NCBI RefSeq assembly: GCF_031755915.1
Contig: NC_083389.1
Span: 16,547,001-16,611,000, forward strand
DNA from: Ziziphus jujuba
Taxonomy: Eukaryota > Streptophyta > Magnoliopsida > Rosales > Rhamnaceae
Reading direction: 5' to 3'
Length of the DNA: 64,000 nucleotides
Position numbers and translations under genes: made by a program. Below are positions 35,351-47,373 of the stretch, one piece after another (the stretch's first letter is position 1; each line of letters starts with the position of its first letter). Below the pieces are notes generated by a model that was given only the letters and a program-made list of their open reading frames with translations, searched no databases and was not told the DNA's origin.

Positions 35351-36950
35351 GAGGTCTTGGGTTCAGTTCTTGTTATGGTCCTATTTTGATTTTATTTTTT
35401 TTAAATGTTTAAACAAAAAAATTGAAAAAAAAAAAAAAAGAACAGGCGACGCATTTGTTGAGGAATGCGTCGCCTGTTCTTGTATTTGGCGACGCATTGT
35501 TTGAATAATGCCTCGCCTAACACTATATTAGCCAATTTTTGCTGTATTAGTACATATAAGTGATTTGGCCTAGTGGTGTGGTCATTTTCTGAGAGTGTAT
35601 GAGGTCTTGGGTTTAATTCTTATTATGGTCCTATTTTGATTTTATTTTTTTTAAATGTTTAAACAAAAAAATTGAAAAAAAAAAAAGAACAGGCGACGCA
35701 TTTGTTGAGGAATACGTCGCCTGTTCTTGTATTTGGCGACGCATTGTTACAATAATGCGTCGCCTAACACTTTATTAGCGAATTTTTGTTGTATTAGTAT
35801 ATATAAGTGATTTGGCCTAGTGGTGTGGTGATTTTCTGAGAGTGTATGAGGTCCTGGGTTCAATTCTTGTTATGGTCTTATTTTGATTTTATTTTTTTTA
35901 AATGTTTAAACAAAAAAATTGAAAAAAAAAAAGAACAGGCGACGCATTTGTTTTGGAATGCGTCGCTTGTTCTTGTATTTGGCGACGCATTGTTTGAATA
36001 ATGCGTCGCCTAACACTATATTAGCCAATTTTTGCTGTATTAATACATATAAGTGATTTGGCCTAGTGATGTGGTGATTTTTTGAGAGTGTAAGAGGTCC
36101 TGGATTCAATTCTTGTTATGGTCCTATTTTGATTTTATTTTTTTTAAATGTTTAAACAAAAAAATTGAAAAAAAAAAAAGAACAGGCGACGCATTTGTTG
36201 AGGAATGCGTCGCCTGTTCTTGTATTTGGCGACGCATTGATTCAATAATGCGTCGCCTAACACTATATTAGCCAATTTTTGCTGTATTAGTACATATAAG
36301 TGATTTGGCCTAGTGGTGTGGTTATTTCCTAAGAGTGTATGATGTCTTGGGTTCAATTCTTGTTATGGTCCTATTTTGATTTTATTTTTTTTAAATGTTT
36401 AAACAAAAAAATTGAAAAAAAAAAAAGAACAGGCGACGCATTTGTTGAGGAATTCGTCGCCTGTTCTTGTATTTGGCGACGCATTGTTTCAATAATGCGT
36501 CGCCTAACACTCTATTAGCCAATTTTTGTTGTGTACATATAAGTGATTTGACCTAGTGGTGTGGTGATTTTCTGAGAGTGAATGAGGTCTTGGGTTCAAT
36601 TGGTCTTATTTTGATTTTATTTTTTTTAAATGTTTAAACAAAAAAATTGAAAAAAAAAAAAGAACAGGCGACGCATTTGTTGAGGAATGCGTCGCCTGTT
36701 CTTGTATTTGGCGACGCATTGTTTGAATAATGCGTCGCCTAACACTATATTAGCCAATTTTTGCTGTATTAGTACATATAAGTGATTTGGCCTAGTGGTG
36801 TGGTGATTTCTTGAGAGTGTAAGAGGTCCTGGGTTCAATTCTTGTTATAGTCCTATTTTGATTTTTTTTTAAATGTTTAAACAAAAAAATTGAAAAAAAA
36901 AAAAGAACAGGCGACGCACAATCTTATTGGTGCGTTGTGGGTCGCCTGTT

Positions 36951-37224
36951 AAATGTATAACAAAAAAGAAAAAAAAAAATCAACCTCAGTTATGTTGCTC
37001 TAATATCTTTATGGGTTATTTGTTGTTAAATTAAGATTAATTAAAAGAACTAAAAAAAAAAAGTGGAGGAGAGAACAGGCGACGCACAATCTATATAGTA
37101 CGTCGTATATTTATTGAATTTTTTCTGACGCATTAACCTCAGAGTCGCGGTCTTGTTTTTTCAGACGTGTTTGTTTCGTAGCGTCGCTAAATAAGTGTCG
37201 CTAGATATCAATTTTCGCGTAGTG
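36951..37224. repeat. Right subterminal region of the CACTA element
   Basis: Contains gcgacgcacaatc (~36910 and ~37080), 'ctgacgcattaacctcagagtcgcgg' and 'tagcgtcgctaaataagtgtcgctag', then the CGCGTAGTG end. Motifs are fewer and more diverged than at the left end. Confidence 0.8.
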
Positions 37225-37227
37225 TAA

Positions 37228-38742
37228 TAGTTTGGGGGTGATTTTAAAATGATCAAAATTACTTTTAAAGAGCTCAAAGTGCTTCAAAAAGTGTTTGGCA
37301 ACAAAATATTAAATCACTTTTTAGTGACTTTATTATTGGAAACTCACCTATTAGGTAATTCTAAAAAAACATCAATTAGATGGTTCTTAAAAAATCACAT
37401 GAAGTGATTCCTAAGAATCACTTCCAAACGAGCCCTTAGTTCTTACCTTCTTCATGTATAAAATATAACCAATTTCTTATTTTTTTATAAATTCAAAATA
37501 AAAATCCTGTGAAATTAATAATCAATTAAAAAACTTTAATATAGTAACACGATGAGAAACACAATTACAAGATGGATAAATAAATAAATAAATAAAACAT
37601 GGGTTTGAATAATTTATCCTTTCTTTAGGTAGCTTTTGTTAAATGAAAGATGCATCGTTGAAATAAATAAATATTGGTTAAAATGCTTTTGAAGAGCTAG
37701 AAACATATCAGAAAGTGTTTGGCAACAAAATATTAAATCACTTTTTAATGATTCTGTTATTGAAAAATTACCTATTTGATAATTTTAAAAGAAGCACCAA
37801 TTAGATGATTCTTAAAAAGATCACTTGAAATGATTCCTAAGAGTCACTCCAAAAAAGCCCTTAATTCTTACATCCATGTGTAAAATATATCCAATTTCTT
37901 ATTATTTTTATAAATTCAAAATAAAAATCCTCACTCCTAAACGGACCCTTAATTCTTACATTCATGTGTAAAATATATCCGATTTCTTATTTTTTTACAA
38001 ATTCAAAATAAAAATCCTGTAAAATTAATAATCAATTAAAAAATTTTAATATAGTAACACTATGAGAAACACAGTTACAAGATGGATAAATAAATAAATA
38101 AATAAAACATGGGTTTGAATAAATTATCCTTTCGTTTGCTAGCTTTTGTTAAATGAAAGATGCATCGTTGAAATAAATAAATATTGGTTAAAATTACTTT
38201 TAAAGAGCTAAAAGCGCACCAGAAAGTGTTTGGCAACAAAATATTAAATCACTTTTTAATGATTTTGTTATCGAAAAATCACCTATTTGATAATTTTAAA
38301 AGAAACACCAATTAGATGATTCTTAAAAAAATCACTTGAAATGATTCCTAAGAATCACTCCCAAAAAAGCCTTTAATTCTTAGCCTTTAATTCTTACATC
38401 CATGTGTAAAATATATCCAATTTCTGATTAGTTTTATAAATTCAAAATAAAAATCCTCACTCCTAAACGGACCTTTAATTCTTACATTCATGTATATGAT
38501 TTCTTATTTTTTTTATAAATTCAAAATAAAAATTCTGTAAAATTAATAATCAATTAAAAATTTTTAATATATTAACACTACGAGAAACACTGTTACAAGA
38601 TGGTTCAAGAAAAAAAGAAAAAGAAAAAGAAATAAAAAATGGGTTTGAATAATTTATCTTTTCGTTTGCTAGCTCTTGTTTAAATGAAAGATGCATCGTT
38701 GAAATAAATAAATATTCTAAACATATTTGGTTCTCAAATTCT
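37228..38742 (+). repeat. Three tandem copies of a ~420-510 bp repeat
   Basis: The segment 'agtgtttggcaacaaaatattaaatcacttttta' occurs at 37289, 37713 and 38224. It is followed each time by 'accaattagatgattcttaaaa', 'gattcctaag.atcac', 'taaaatatatccaatttcttat', 'agatggataaataaataaataaa' and 'gaaagatgcatcgttgaaataaataaatatt'. Copies 2 and 3 contain an extra internal ~90-base duplication, which explains the 424 and 511 spacings. The first copy begins just after the CACTA target duplication. Phrases like 'aaacgagccctta' recall MITE ends, but I cannot fix terminal repeats. Confidence 0.8.
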
Positions 38743-38867
38743 AAATAGCAAAAGCACACACATGTTAAAATAAATAAATTAATTAAAATTAAAAAAGGAA
38801 GGAAGAATAAGAAGGAGAAAATGAAGAATTTCGAGTCTTGTTATATTTCAATAAAAAGCAAAGAGAT
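38743..38867 (+). repeat. Left part of a tandem-duplicated host segment interrupted by a solo LTR
   Basis: 'tctaaatagcaaaagcacacaca' to 'tcaataaaaagcaaagagat' matches 42646-42755. Its continuation is found on the other side of the LTR at 42428-42645, matched by 42756 onward. Confidence 0.7.
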
Positions 38868-41800
38868 TGCAACACCTCGTACCAAAATATTTTGGAATTT
38901 TTCGCACGTTAACCAAGTTTGACCAAATAAGATCGAAGTTGACCCAGTGGCTTTATAGTTGACTTTTTGCTACAAAAATAATTATGCTTTAATTGAGGCA
39001 CTATGGTGAAGTATGACTCGACCTGAGTTCATGAGCTATTAGTACACCAAAATCGAAGCTGCAATTAAAATTTATGATCAAAACAAGTTACGGTTTGGAA
39101 TGATCAAACGAGCCCGAATTTGACTCTATTTTTTTTTTTATGAGTTTTGGTTTTGACTTATGTACTATTTTATAGTACTCATCGATACGAGTTTATCGAC
39201 GAGTGGCATGTTTAGTTTGAATTTATGGTTGAAAAGTTACAGATTTATAAAGTTTTAATTATTTTTTTGAGACTGACTTTACCGAATATATTTTATGAAA
39301 CATATGTAAAACGTGCCATTTTAAACTCCACCAACATGCACCACATGTCACTCTACTAGCTAATCCCATGAGCGCATAGTGGCACCATGGGTGACATTTT
39401 ATTAGGCCACCAAGGAGAGAGAAAGAAAGAAAGACCAATGCTGACCACCATGTTTTCCCCCATCTCCGACCACCAACAAGCCACACAAGTTGGGCCATTG
39501 TGAAATTCACCTCGAGACTAGCCGACCTCCCAAAAATTTGGGTGAGATCGCAAGTAACGTGTCGAGATCAGGCCTTTTTGGTGACACAAGCCATTGGTTT
39601 CGCCAGTTAATTTCTCTGTCTCTCCAACCACTGTCTTACCTCACCACCACTACCATAGTATTACCCATCCAAATATCAACCTCCCTCTAAATTTTTTCGG
39701 CTGGTAGACATCCAACATGCCCATGCTAGAGAATTTTTATAGCGATGCAGATGACTCATCTATTTACCCAATTCCAACGAATTCCTACTCGATCCACCAC
39801 CTCTTCCCACCAATTTTGTCCTCCTAAATCTAAATCTGAGGTCCGATTAGTTCAATTCGAGCTAGATCGTAAGATACGAAAGCAGTAAGTTGATTGGATC
39901 TTCCTAATGAGATCTCGGCCAACACCAGCCAGATCTCCAACAAGTAAGATACAATTTACGATCCCTACACTCTAAGCTTAATTTTGTTATATAGATTGTT
40001 TGTTTTAGTCAAAGTTTGTGATAGTTCCTCCGTATAATTTGTGTGTAAAATATCCTATAACAATATTATTTTAATGGATATTATACTTTTTTGTTAATAT
40101 TTTAAACATTCATATTAACCAAAAAACTGAGCCCATGCAGGATCTAGAGTGACCTGTGTATTAAGGTGAGTGGTACACTTTTTCAATGTATTTTCAGGCA
40201 TTAAATTTATGTTATTTATATTGATTTAATTTTTGTAAAACTATATGGAGCAAATAAATTAAAGAAAAATTATTATTATGTTTATTTGTGTGAAATAATG
40301 ATGCTTTTGTATTTATTTTGTAAAAATGATAATTTGAGTTTGAATAAAAAACTGTTTCCATACATATATATACAAGTGTAAATATGTTTTTGTGGAAAAG
40401 ATAATTTTGTAAAAACCATGGATTTTATAATTATGGTTTAAATCAAATTAATTAAATTCTATGGGGTTCAATAATTGATTACAAACTCGGTATTAGTTTA
40501 TGAAATTTAGTATTCTGATAAATCTATTTATTTTTTCTATTTTAGATATAACATACAGTACTTTTACTAAGGCATCCAATTGTGCTATCTCTCTTTATCT
40601 CCTTGTTAGGGGGTGCTTAAAATGCCAAGTGCCACCTGACATTACTTGCTATATGATATGGTACATCAAATAAGTACATGGTACATATTTTAAAAATATT
40701 TTAAATTATATTTTATTTATTTAAATTATAGTTTTAAATTGTTTAATCACTATTTTATAAATAACCAAATTTGTTAAATTTAATATTTATTATATCATTT
40801 TATTTTATTTTATTTTTATCCTAAATTTTTCATAATTAATTTGAGATGAATATTTTTTTGGGATGTTTTCTTAAATAATGTTTTGTTCTATTTTAATTTT
40901 ACCTTAGTTTTAATTTTATTTTATTTAAATTTATATTTATTTTTTTTTATTTTATTCATTTTTTTTTTACATCACTATTTTAATTTTTGGGTAATATAAA
41001 AATTATAGATTTTTGTAAAAATAATTTTAAAAGGGGGAGCTTTTCAAATTGATTGAACTGTTGAAGGTTTTAAGAGAAAATCATATCCTAAAATAATTTC
41101 TTAAATTTTTTAATTTTAAATTCTTACTTTCCTAATTATCAATTTACCTATTTATTTATTTATTATTTTGTTATTTATTTTCATTATTTACCTTTGGTTA
41201 TATAATAATATTGTTAGTAATTAGACGAGTATCATTTGCTAAAACAATTAGCATCTCATTTATTTATTTATTTATTTTTAAATTTGTTCCCCTCAATCCA
41301 ATGAATAGTGAATTTGATCATCCAGAGTGTGAGCTTGTTAGTTGTTTTTTTCTGTTCTTATCTCTGTATTATTATTATTACATGTCATTTGTGCTACTTT
41401 TGTCTTAAACTAAATTTTTGGAATGCTGTGGTATTAAATTATAGGTGTGGAACTTCTTTGATTTTGTACCTATTTCCTTTATTTTTAAAGTGCTTCAATC
41501 TTGTAAAAAAGTTTGTATAGTAAGGTGGGAAAAATAAGATAGTTGTATTGTTAGAGTGTATTTTCTATACAAGGATTTATGATGTATGTCAAACTTTTAA
41601 TGGTCTGTTTGCTAAAAGAAAAAGTATTGAAGGAAACTGATTTTCAATAATTAGGATTTGTTTGGTCATTAGATTTTAAAACAATTTTATATTTTATAAA
41701 ATAGAAAACTGTTTCTAAAACAAAAAATTACATGTTTGGCCATCAGCTTTCAAAAACAGTTTTAGGAAACAAATTAAAAAAAAATAAATAAAATTTAGAA

Positions 41801-42422
41801 AGCATTAAAATAATATTTTCTGTTTTCTGTATTTTAGTTTTGAAAACTGTTTTCAAACATCATTGGCTAAACACCCTTATTTTCAAAAAACAAATAAAAA
41901 TAGTTTTTCTTTATTTTTAAAATAATGTTTTAAAAACTGAAAATAAAAAACATGGCCAAACAGGTCCTTAGTTTTCTAGGATTTAGTTTTCCAATAATGA
42001 GTTTTTTCAGTATTTTTTTTATAATGTTTGTTTGATTATAGAAAAAAATATGACTTACAAGTAATTAAATAAATTTATTCATTAAAATTAAAGGGTAAAA
42101 TTATATTTAAAAACATATAAAACTAATTTCCTAGAAAATTTTAAAATAATACCTATTTATGAGGATTCACTTTCCATATCAATTTCCCACATTGTGAGAT
42201 TTATTTTCTGCTGGAGCCCACAAATTCTTTCTTTTAAAAATTATCCAAATAAAAAAAAATTTTACTTTACCAAAAACTTTTAAATTACTATTAACTTTGT
42301 CATTATCCAAATAGCTCGTAAAAAAAATATTGTTGGATTTTCAGTCAAAACTTCCAATAGGGTTTTCTCTTTGTCAAGGCTAGTCTAAAATTGCACTAGG
42401 GAGCCGTGGGAGGGCCCTGACA
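38868..42422 (+). mobile_element. Degenerate Ty3/gypsy solo LTR, ~3.55 kb
   Basis: Begins TGCAACACCTCGTACC and ends GGGCCCTGACA, matching the ends of the LTR at 2400-5361. Related internal features: 'cacgttaacc.agtttgacc', 'gttgactttttg', 'catcgatacgagtt', a GA-rich run (39415-39435), and near the end 'ggctagtctaaaattgcactaggga'. Flanks GAGAT (38863-38867) and TAGAT (42423-42427) match at four of five positions, consistent with an old 5-bp target duplication. No internal domain remains, so it is a solo LTR that has decayed and gained AT-rich insertions. The small open frames inside (39259-39690, 41211-41520) are not genes. Confidence 0.8.
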
Positions 42423-42427
42423 TAGAT

Positions 42428-42980
42428 GATACATATAGCATTTAATTTAAGTGCATTAAAAAAGTTATTTTATATTTTTGACATGTATATATATATATAT
42501 TTATACAAAGTTATTCTTATGAAAAAAATACTTTTTCATATTTTTCTTTAAATAATTATTAATTTTAGAAAAATAAATTCAATCACATTACTTGCAGCGG
42601 TTTTTAAGTAAACAAATAAATTAATCCTTCAGCTAAAGGTTTTAGGCTCTAAATAACAAAAACACACACATATTTAATAAAACAAAGAAAAAAAGTTCGA
42701 AGAAAATGAAGAATTTCTAGCCTTGTTATAGTTCAATAAAAAGCACCGAGAGATACATATAGCTTTTAATCTGGGTGCATCAAAAAAATATTTTATATTT
42801 TTGGCCTGTATATATGTATTTATACAAAGTTATTCTTTTGAAAAAAAATACCTTTTTGTATTTTTATTTAAATATTTTATTAATTTTAGAAAAATATATT
42901 CAATCGTATTACTTCTACAGGTTTTTAAGTAAACAAATAATTTAATCCTCCTATTTTTTTTTTTTAAATCCTTATAATCT
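42428..42980 (+). repeat. Tandem duplication flanking the solo LTR, including its empty site
   Basis: 42428-42645 ('gatacatatagcatttaattt', 'tttatacaaagttattctt', 'attcaatcacattactt') is repeated at ~42751-42945. The join at 42745-42760 ('aaaagcaccgagagatacatatagc') is the uninterrupted version of the LTR insertion site. Confidence 0.75.
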
Positions 42981-43005
42981 GACAAAAAAAGTATAAAATA
43001 TGTAT

Positions 43006-43007
<2 letters not shown>

Positions 43008-43042
<35 letters not shown>
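43008..43042 (+). repeat. (CA)n microsatellite
   Basis: About 17 CA dinucleotides. A shorter (TG)n lies at ~43618-43635. Confidence 0.95.
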
Positions 43043-43866
43043 AAGCGTGACCACCTGCTTTTGAGGTAGACTGATATTGCTCATGCTTTTCTTTGTTTAA
43101 TATTTTAGGGTACTTTGTTATAGAAAATGACCAAGCTATTTATATGAATAACAATAATAATAAAATAATCATTTTTTTATATTTAGTAATAATATTGAAT
43201 TAAAATTAAAGTTAGCCTTTCTTAAAATATTTTTTCTCAAAAAAATTTCAAATTTGATAAAAATTAATTAGAATTTTGATTGTATATTTATTTATGTATT
43301 TTTCTTATATGATGATTCATTTAAATCCAGATATACCAAATATGGTAAGGATATTTTTTAATCTTATCTACATTAGAATGCATAACAGTATTTCAAATGC
43401 TTTTTAAAGGAAGAATGATTCTTTCCAACAGAGATTTATTTATCCTATGAAATATTTATTTTTAAATTTAAAAAGTGAAAAAATTAAAACATATCCAATA
43501 GCTATTATATTACTTCATTTATTTCAGGAACCAAATATGTCCTTAGGTTTGTTCATTGTTTTTTGTTTTTTTGTATTTTTATTTTTATTTATTTTCCTTT
43601 ACTAAAATTTTCTTTGTATGTGTGTGTGTGTGTGTTTTTTTTTTTTGGCTCTAAGTTTTTTTGTTTTTCTTCTCCTATTTTTTTTTATAAAAATAAAAAC
43701 TCACATCAAATTAAATAGAGAAGTCCCTTTTACAATTATAAAAAAATTCTATACAGCATTGTTTTTTACATACCATTATTTAAAGATATAAAAATATAAA
43801 ATAATTTTATATAATATTTTTAATATTTAAAATATTTACAATTCATAAATAGTTAAAAAGCCAAAA

Positions 43867-43869
<3 letters not shown>

Positions 43870-43899
<30 letters not shown>
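43870..43899 (+). repeat. (TA)n microsatellite
   Basis: About 14 TA dinucleotides followed by T-rich DNA. Confidence 0.95.
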
Positions 43900-43900
<1 letters not shown>

Positions 43901-45904
43901 TCCACCAGTCGCTTACAAATCAAACACCAATGTTCGTATATAAAGATGGTCAATTATATACTTTTAAATATATTTGAGATATTCAGTCACATAATTATAA
44001 ATACATATGAAATATTGATATCTAAAAACATTCAATTATAAATTTTTAAATATATTTAAAATATTCAATCTCATATTTTTAAATATGTTTGAAACGTACA
44101 ACTTTATATTTTTAAATATAAATATATTTAATTAGTAAATATTATTAATAGTAATTTTAAATAAAAATAAAAATATATTGCATCTAGATATGCCTAACAA
44201 AATATAAATAAATAATTTCTCTTGTTCAAATTATTTTTTAACAACCCACCTGGACAAAACAAGTTATTCTAATTTCTTTACTTTATTCATCTTTTGGTTT
44301 AGAAGGAGAAAAGAGACGTAAAATTTAATTAAAATCGTTAAAAAGAAGAAGAAGAAGAAGAAGCATGTTTGAGTTTAAAAAAAATAAATAAATAAGGGTA
44401 AAAAAATAACAAAATTGGAGTGCAGAAAATAAGACAAATGAAAAAAAAAAAAAAAACTAAAGAAACAAAATAACTTGAGTGAAAAAAAGAAAAAAAAAAA
44501 AAAAAGAAGAAGACATGGGTTGGGGAAAAAAATGGATTTGAATAATTAAAAAAAAAAAAAAAATATACATGAGTTGAAAAGGCAGATAGGAATGAATAGT
44601 CAAAAGACTATAGAGTTTCCACATCCCAGCCTGTGTGCTCGGAATCGAGTTAAAAATATCACTAAAAACAGAAACATTATGAGTTAAAAATATATAAATA
44701 ATTAAAAGGACTTAGAGTAACAAAAACAGAGAAAAAATAGCTTTGGGTAAAAAAGGAAAAAGACAAAAACAAAAAATGAAAAACAAGAACCAAAAAAATT
44801 CGACTACTAATAAGAAGACATGAACTTGAGTGAAAAATAAGTAGATTTTTCTTGTATTTTAAAAAATAAGTAGACTTAAGAAAAGGGAAATTGATTTTTT
44901 TATTTATTATTTTCTTATTACCAATATGATTTTAAACTATATAAAATTAGAAAAAATGATAATTTTATAATAGAATAATTAATAATGTAATTTAACAATT
45001 AAAATTCGCTTTCCTATACTAGAGAATTACTTCCATCATTCTTACGTCCTCTATCCTTTCTAATCTCCATTTTTACCTATCAAACATAGATTTAGAGGAT
45101 CCGTTTGATATATAGCATATGGCTGAATTGAGTTTGCAATTAGGATTGATTGAGATAAAAATTAATCCAATTTTGTCTTCGATGTCAATTGGATAGCATT
45201 AATGTTTTATATATAATTATTATTAAAATAAATATAAGTTTCTTTTTTTTAAAACAAAAAATGAATTTAAACTATAATATAATTTATTTATTTTTTGATT
45301 AAATAAAATTATTTAAATTAAATAAGTTTAATATAAAAAATAAATAAGTCCTTTATTTATTTTTTTAAAAAAAATTTCAAAAAGAGAGAAGAAATAAACT
45401 AAGAAGCAAAAATACAAAAGCAAATTAAAAAAAAAAAAGAAATGAATTGACACAAAAAGAAGAAAAAAACTGAAATTTAAAAATGATGCAATAAAAAAAT
45501 AATAAATAAAGATTAAAAAAAGAAAAAAAAGAACAAAGATTAAAAAAAAGAAAAAGAAAAAAGAAAGAAACAAAAACAAAAAAAAAAAGGAAGATAAAAA
45601 AATAAAAATAAAAAAAGCATAAGATAAGAAAACGGAAGAGAAAAAGAAGAAATTTTTTTTGACACTGCTGGAAAAAGAAGAAGAAAGAAACATTTAAAAA
45701 ATAAAAATATTGGGGAGAAAAATTACAAGAAACGAAGATTTAAGAAAATAATAAAGAAATTAAAAAGCAAATTCTGATGATAAAATTATCCATCCCACTA
45801 TTTAAAAAAAAAAAAAAATTATTTGAACGCAGCTGATTTGTTAAAATTAAATAATTCCTTCCTGAATCCCTATCCTACCCACCACCAAACCCGCCGAATA
45901 ATGC

Positions 45905-46790
45905 TCTTCTTGACTTTACAATGTGAAAGGAAAGTTGGTCCCATTATTACTTCCACTACACGCATGCATCTTCCGAAGGTAATAGTGATGAAAAAGATAA
46001 GGTTGAGAGCTGGAAGCAGGATAAAAAATTGTAACTGGTGGAGGTTCTATCCGTTGAAAAGTCTTTTTCTCCGACACGTTATGACACAAAGTCATGATAA
46101 ATGATTCCAAATTCATTTTTTCCAATTTTAATTAAAAAAAAAAAGAAAAAGTTGTGGACCATGTTGGAGATAAGTATGCGTCAAAACCTGCCACTCAATT
46201 TTGTTTTTGGCTTTTTTGTTTTTTATGAATCAAAAGTCTTCCACGCGGTATCACTTTCTTGAATTTATTTTAATGTTCTTCCACGCGGTATCACTTTTTT
46301 GAATTTATTTTAATGTTGTTCAATTTGGTTGTATTCCTTGAAATTTCCTTTTTTTCAACAAAGGCCGGTAACATCTCTGTATTGTTAACCAGTATTAATA
46401 TAACAAAACCATTAAACCATGAGTTGGTCTCAGTTAGTGGTTAGTTGCTATTATTTGCGTATCTAATTTTCATGTGATGTGGATTTTCTTCTGATTCAAG
46501 TTATTTTTTAACTTTATATTAATATTCATCTTTTATATTTACAAAAAAATTAAAATAAGTTTTAATTGAGATCCCAAATTACACGCAGTTATTCCTATTC
46601 TCAAGCTTTTCTTCTACGTGTTAAAATTGTTTTTTTCCAGCAGACGAATCTAAAGTCAAGAAGACCTCAGATAAGGCACGATTGGTGGAAATTGATTGAT
46701 TTAACGGGTCGTATCAGGACAGGCGTGGAAAAGCAAGGTTGCTGGTGCTTTATGAGTCATCCGATCAACACAAATTAAATCCAATGGCTA
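45905..46790 (+). repeat. Relic of receptor-kinase 5' flank
   Basis: 'acaatgtgaaaggaaagttgg', 'caatttggttgtattccttgaaat', 'agtattaatataacaaaaccattaaaccatg' and 'cgattggtggaaattgatt' correspond, in order, to ~13510, ~13958, ~14225 and ~14592 upstream of the intact gene. The gene body does not follow; only a kinase-end fragment is found 4 kb further on. An internal 40-base tandem duplication (cttccacgcggtatcac) lies at ~46237-46316. Confidence 0.7.
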
Positions 46791-47340
46791 GAAGGAAAAG
46801 GAAAATATAAAACTTTGACACCTTTGTTTTTTTGTCAAGCTGAATAATAATAAAACTTGACACATAGTGCAAAAGCGAATTTTAATTAAATTCCTAATTT
46901 AACCTTATTTCGATTGTTTAGTTACATTTTAATCCTTTTTTCTATATATTTTTAATATTTTATGTGATTAGTTAATTTTTTTTTTTGGGTTGCTGAACAG
47001 CGAGAGAGATTTTGCTCAGATTAAATTTTGAACTCGCAGTATGAAATTCTATTAGTTACATTTTAAGCATTTTTTTTTTTTTTTATATTTTGAACGATTA
47101 TGTGATCAGTTAATTGTATATTCTAAATTCTATATTAACTTTAGTGGAATTAAATATATTATTTATAATTTTTTAATTTTTGAATGGTCTAATTTATCCA
47201 GAAACATTTATAATTCTTTTTAACAAGCATAGTTATAATATTATATTCTACATCCGAATGTGGGTCCTCAGCCAGCACCAAAGCGCGTTCACAGCCGACA
47301 GCTATAGTTGCATTAGCCGTTAGATTATGATTGTATTTCA

Positions 47341-47373
<33 letters not shown>

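Larger units (their letters stand above)
27985..36950 (+). repeat. Tandem array of ~37 units (~225-290 bp) inside the CACTA element
   Basis: I counted about 37 copies of the 'gggttcaattcttgtt' segment spaced about 240 bases apart. A typical unit has, in order: 'gtttaaacaaaaaaattgaaaaaa', hairpin 1 (GAACAGGCGACGCATT arm, 8-base loop), 'gttcttgtattt', hairpin 2 (ggcgacgcatt..aatgcgtcgcc), 'ctatattagccaat', a tRNA-like segment, then a T-rich tail. Some units lack a hairpin or have it doubled (e.g. 28590-28710), and a few lost the left arm ('gaagcatttg', ~34004). The first and last units are diverged. Minus-strand open frames of 60-96 codons recur in each unit only because the repeat recurs; I do not regard them as genes. 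Confidence 0.95.
26200..37224 (-). mobile_element. CACTA (En/Spm superfamily) transposon, 11.0 kb, transposase-defective
   Basis: Left end CACTACTAGAATCGC and right end (read inward on the minus strand) CACTACGCGAAAATTG share the CACTAC..GAA terminal inverted repeat. TAA duplications flank both. Subterminal DNA on both sides carries many copies of a GCGACGCATT-type motif, as expected for binding sites of a CACTA transposase partner. Inside, on the minus strand, is the decayed tail of the transposase gene (26944-27350). Most of the interior is a ~9-kb tandem array. No intact transposase is present, so movement would need a source in trans. Strand is given as that of the transposase remnant. 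Confidence 0.9.
42981..45900. other. AT-rich intergenic DNA with a long purine-rich section
   Basis: From ~44330 to ~45760 the plus strand is dominated by A and G, including (GAA)n at 44344-44363 and nearly uninterrupted 'aaaaagaaaaaaaag'-type sequence at ~45360-45720. A 121-codon minus-strand frame there encodes only Phe/Ser/Leu-rich low-complexity peptide. No gene. Confidence 0.6.

Noticed and set aside
28077..36838. Recurrent minus-strand open frames (MNPRPHTLSGNHHTT...) of 60-96 codons
   Set aside because: They are the translation of the tandem unit read backwards; they include the poly-A tract as poly-Phe, vary with indels, and match no protein family.
27985..36950. CRISPR-like regular repeats
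   Set aside because: Units are long tandem repeats without unique spacers, inside a eukaryotic transposon.
39259..39690. Frames of 66 and 83 codons on opposite strands
   Set aside because: They overlap each other inside the degenerate solo LTR.
45328..45693. 121-codon minus-strand frame
   Set aside because: Low-complexity Phe/Ser/Leu peptide from a purine-rich tract.
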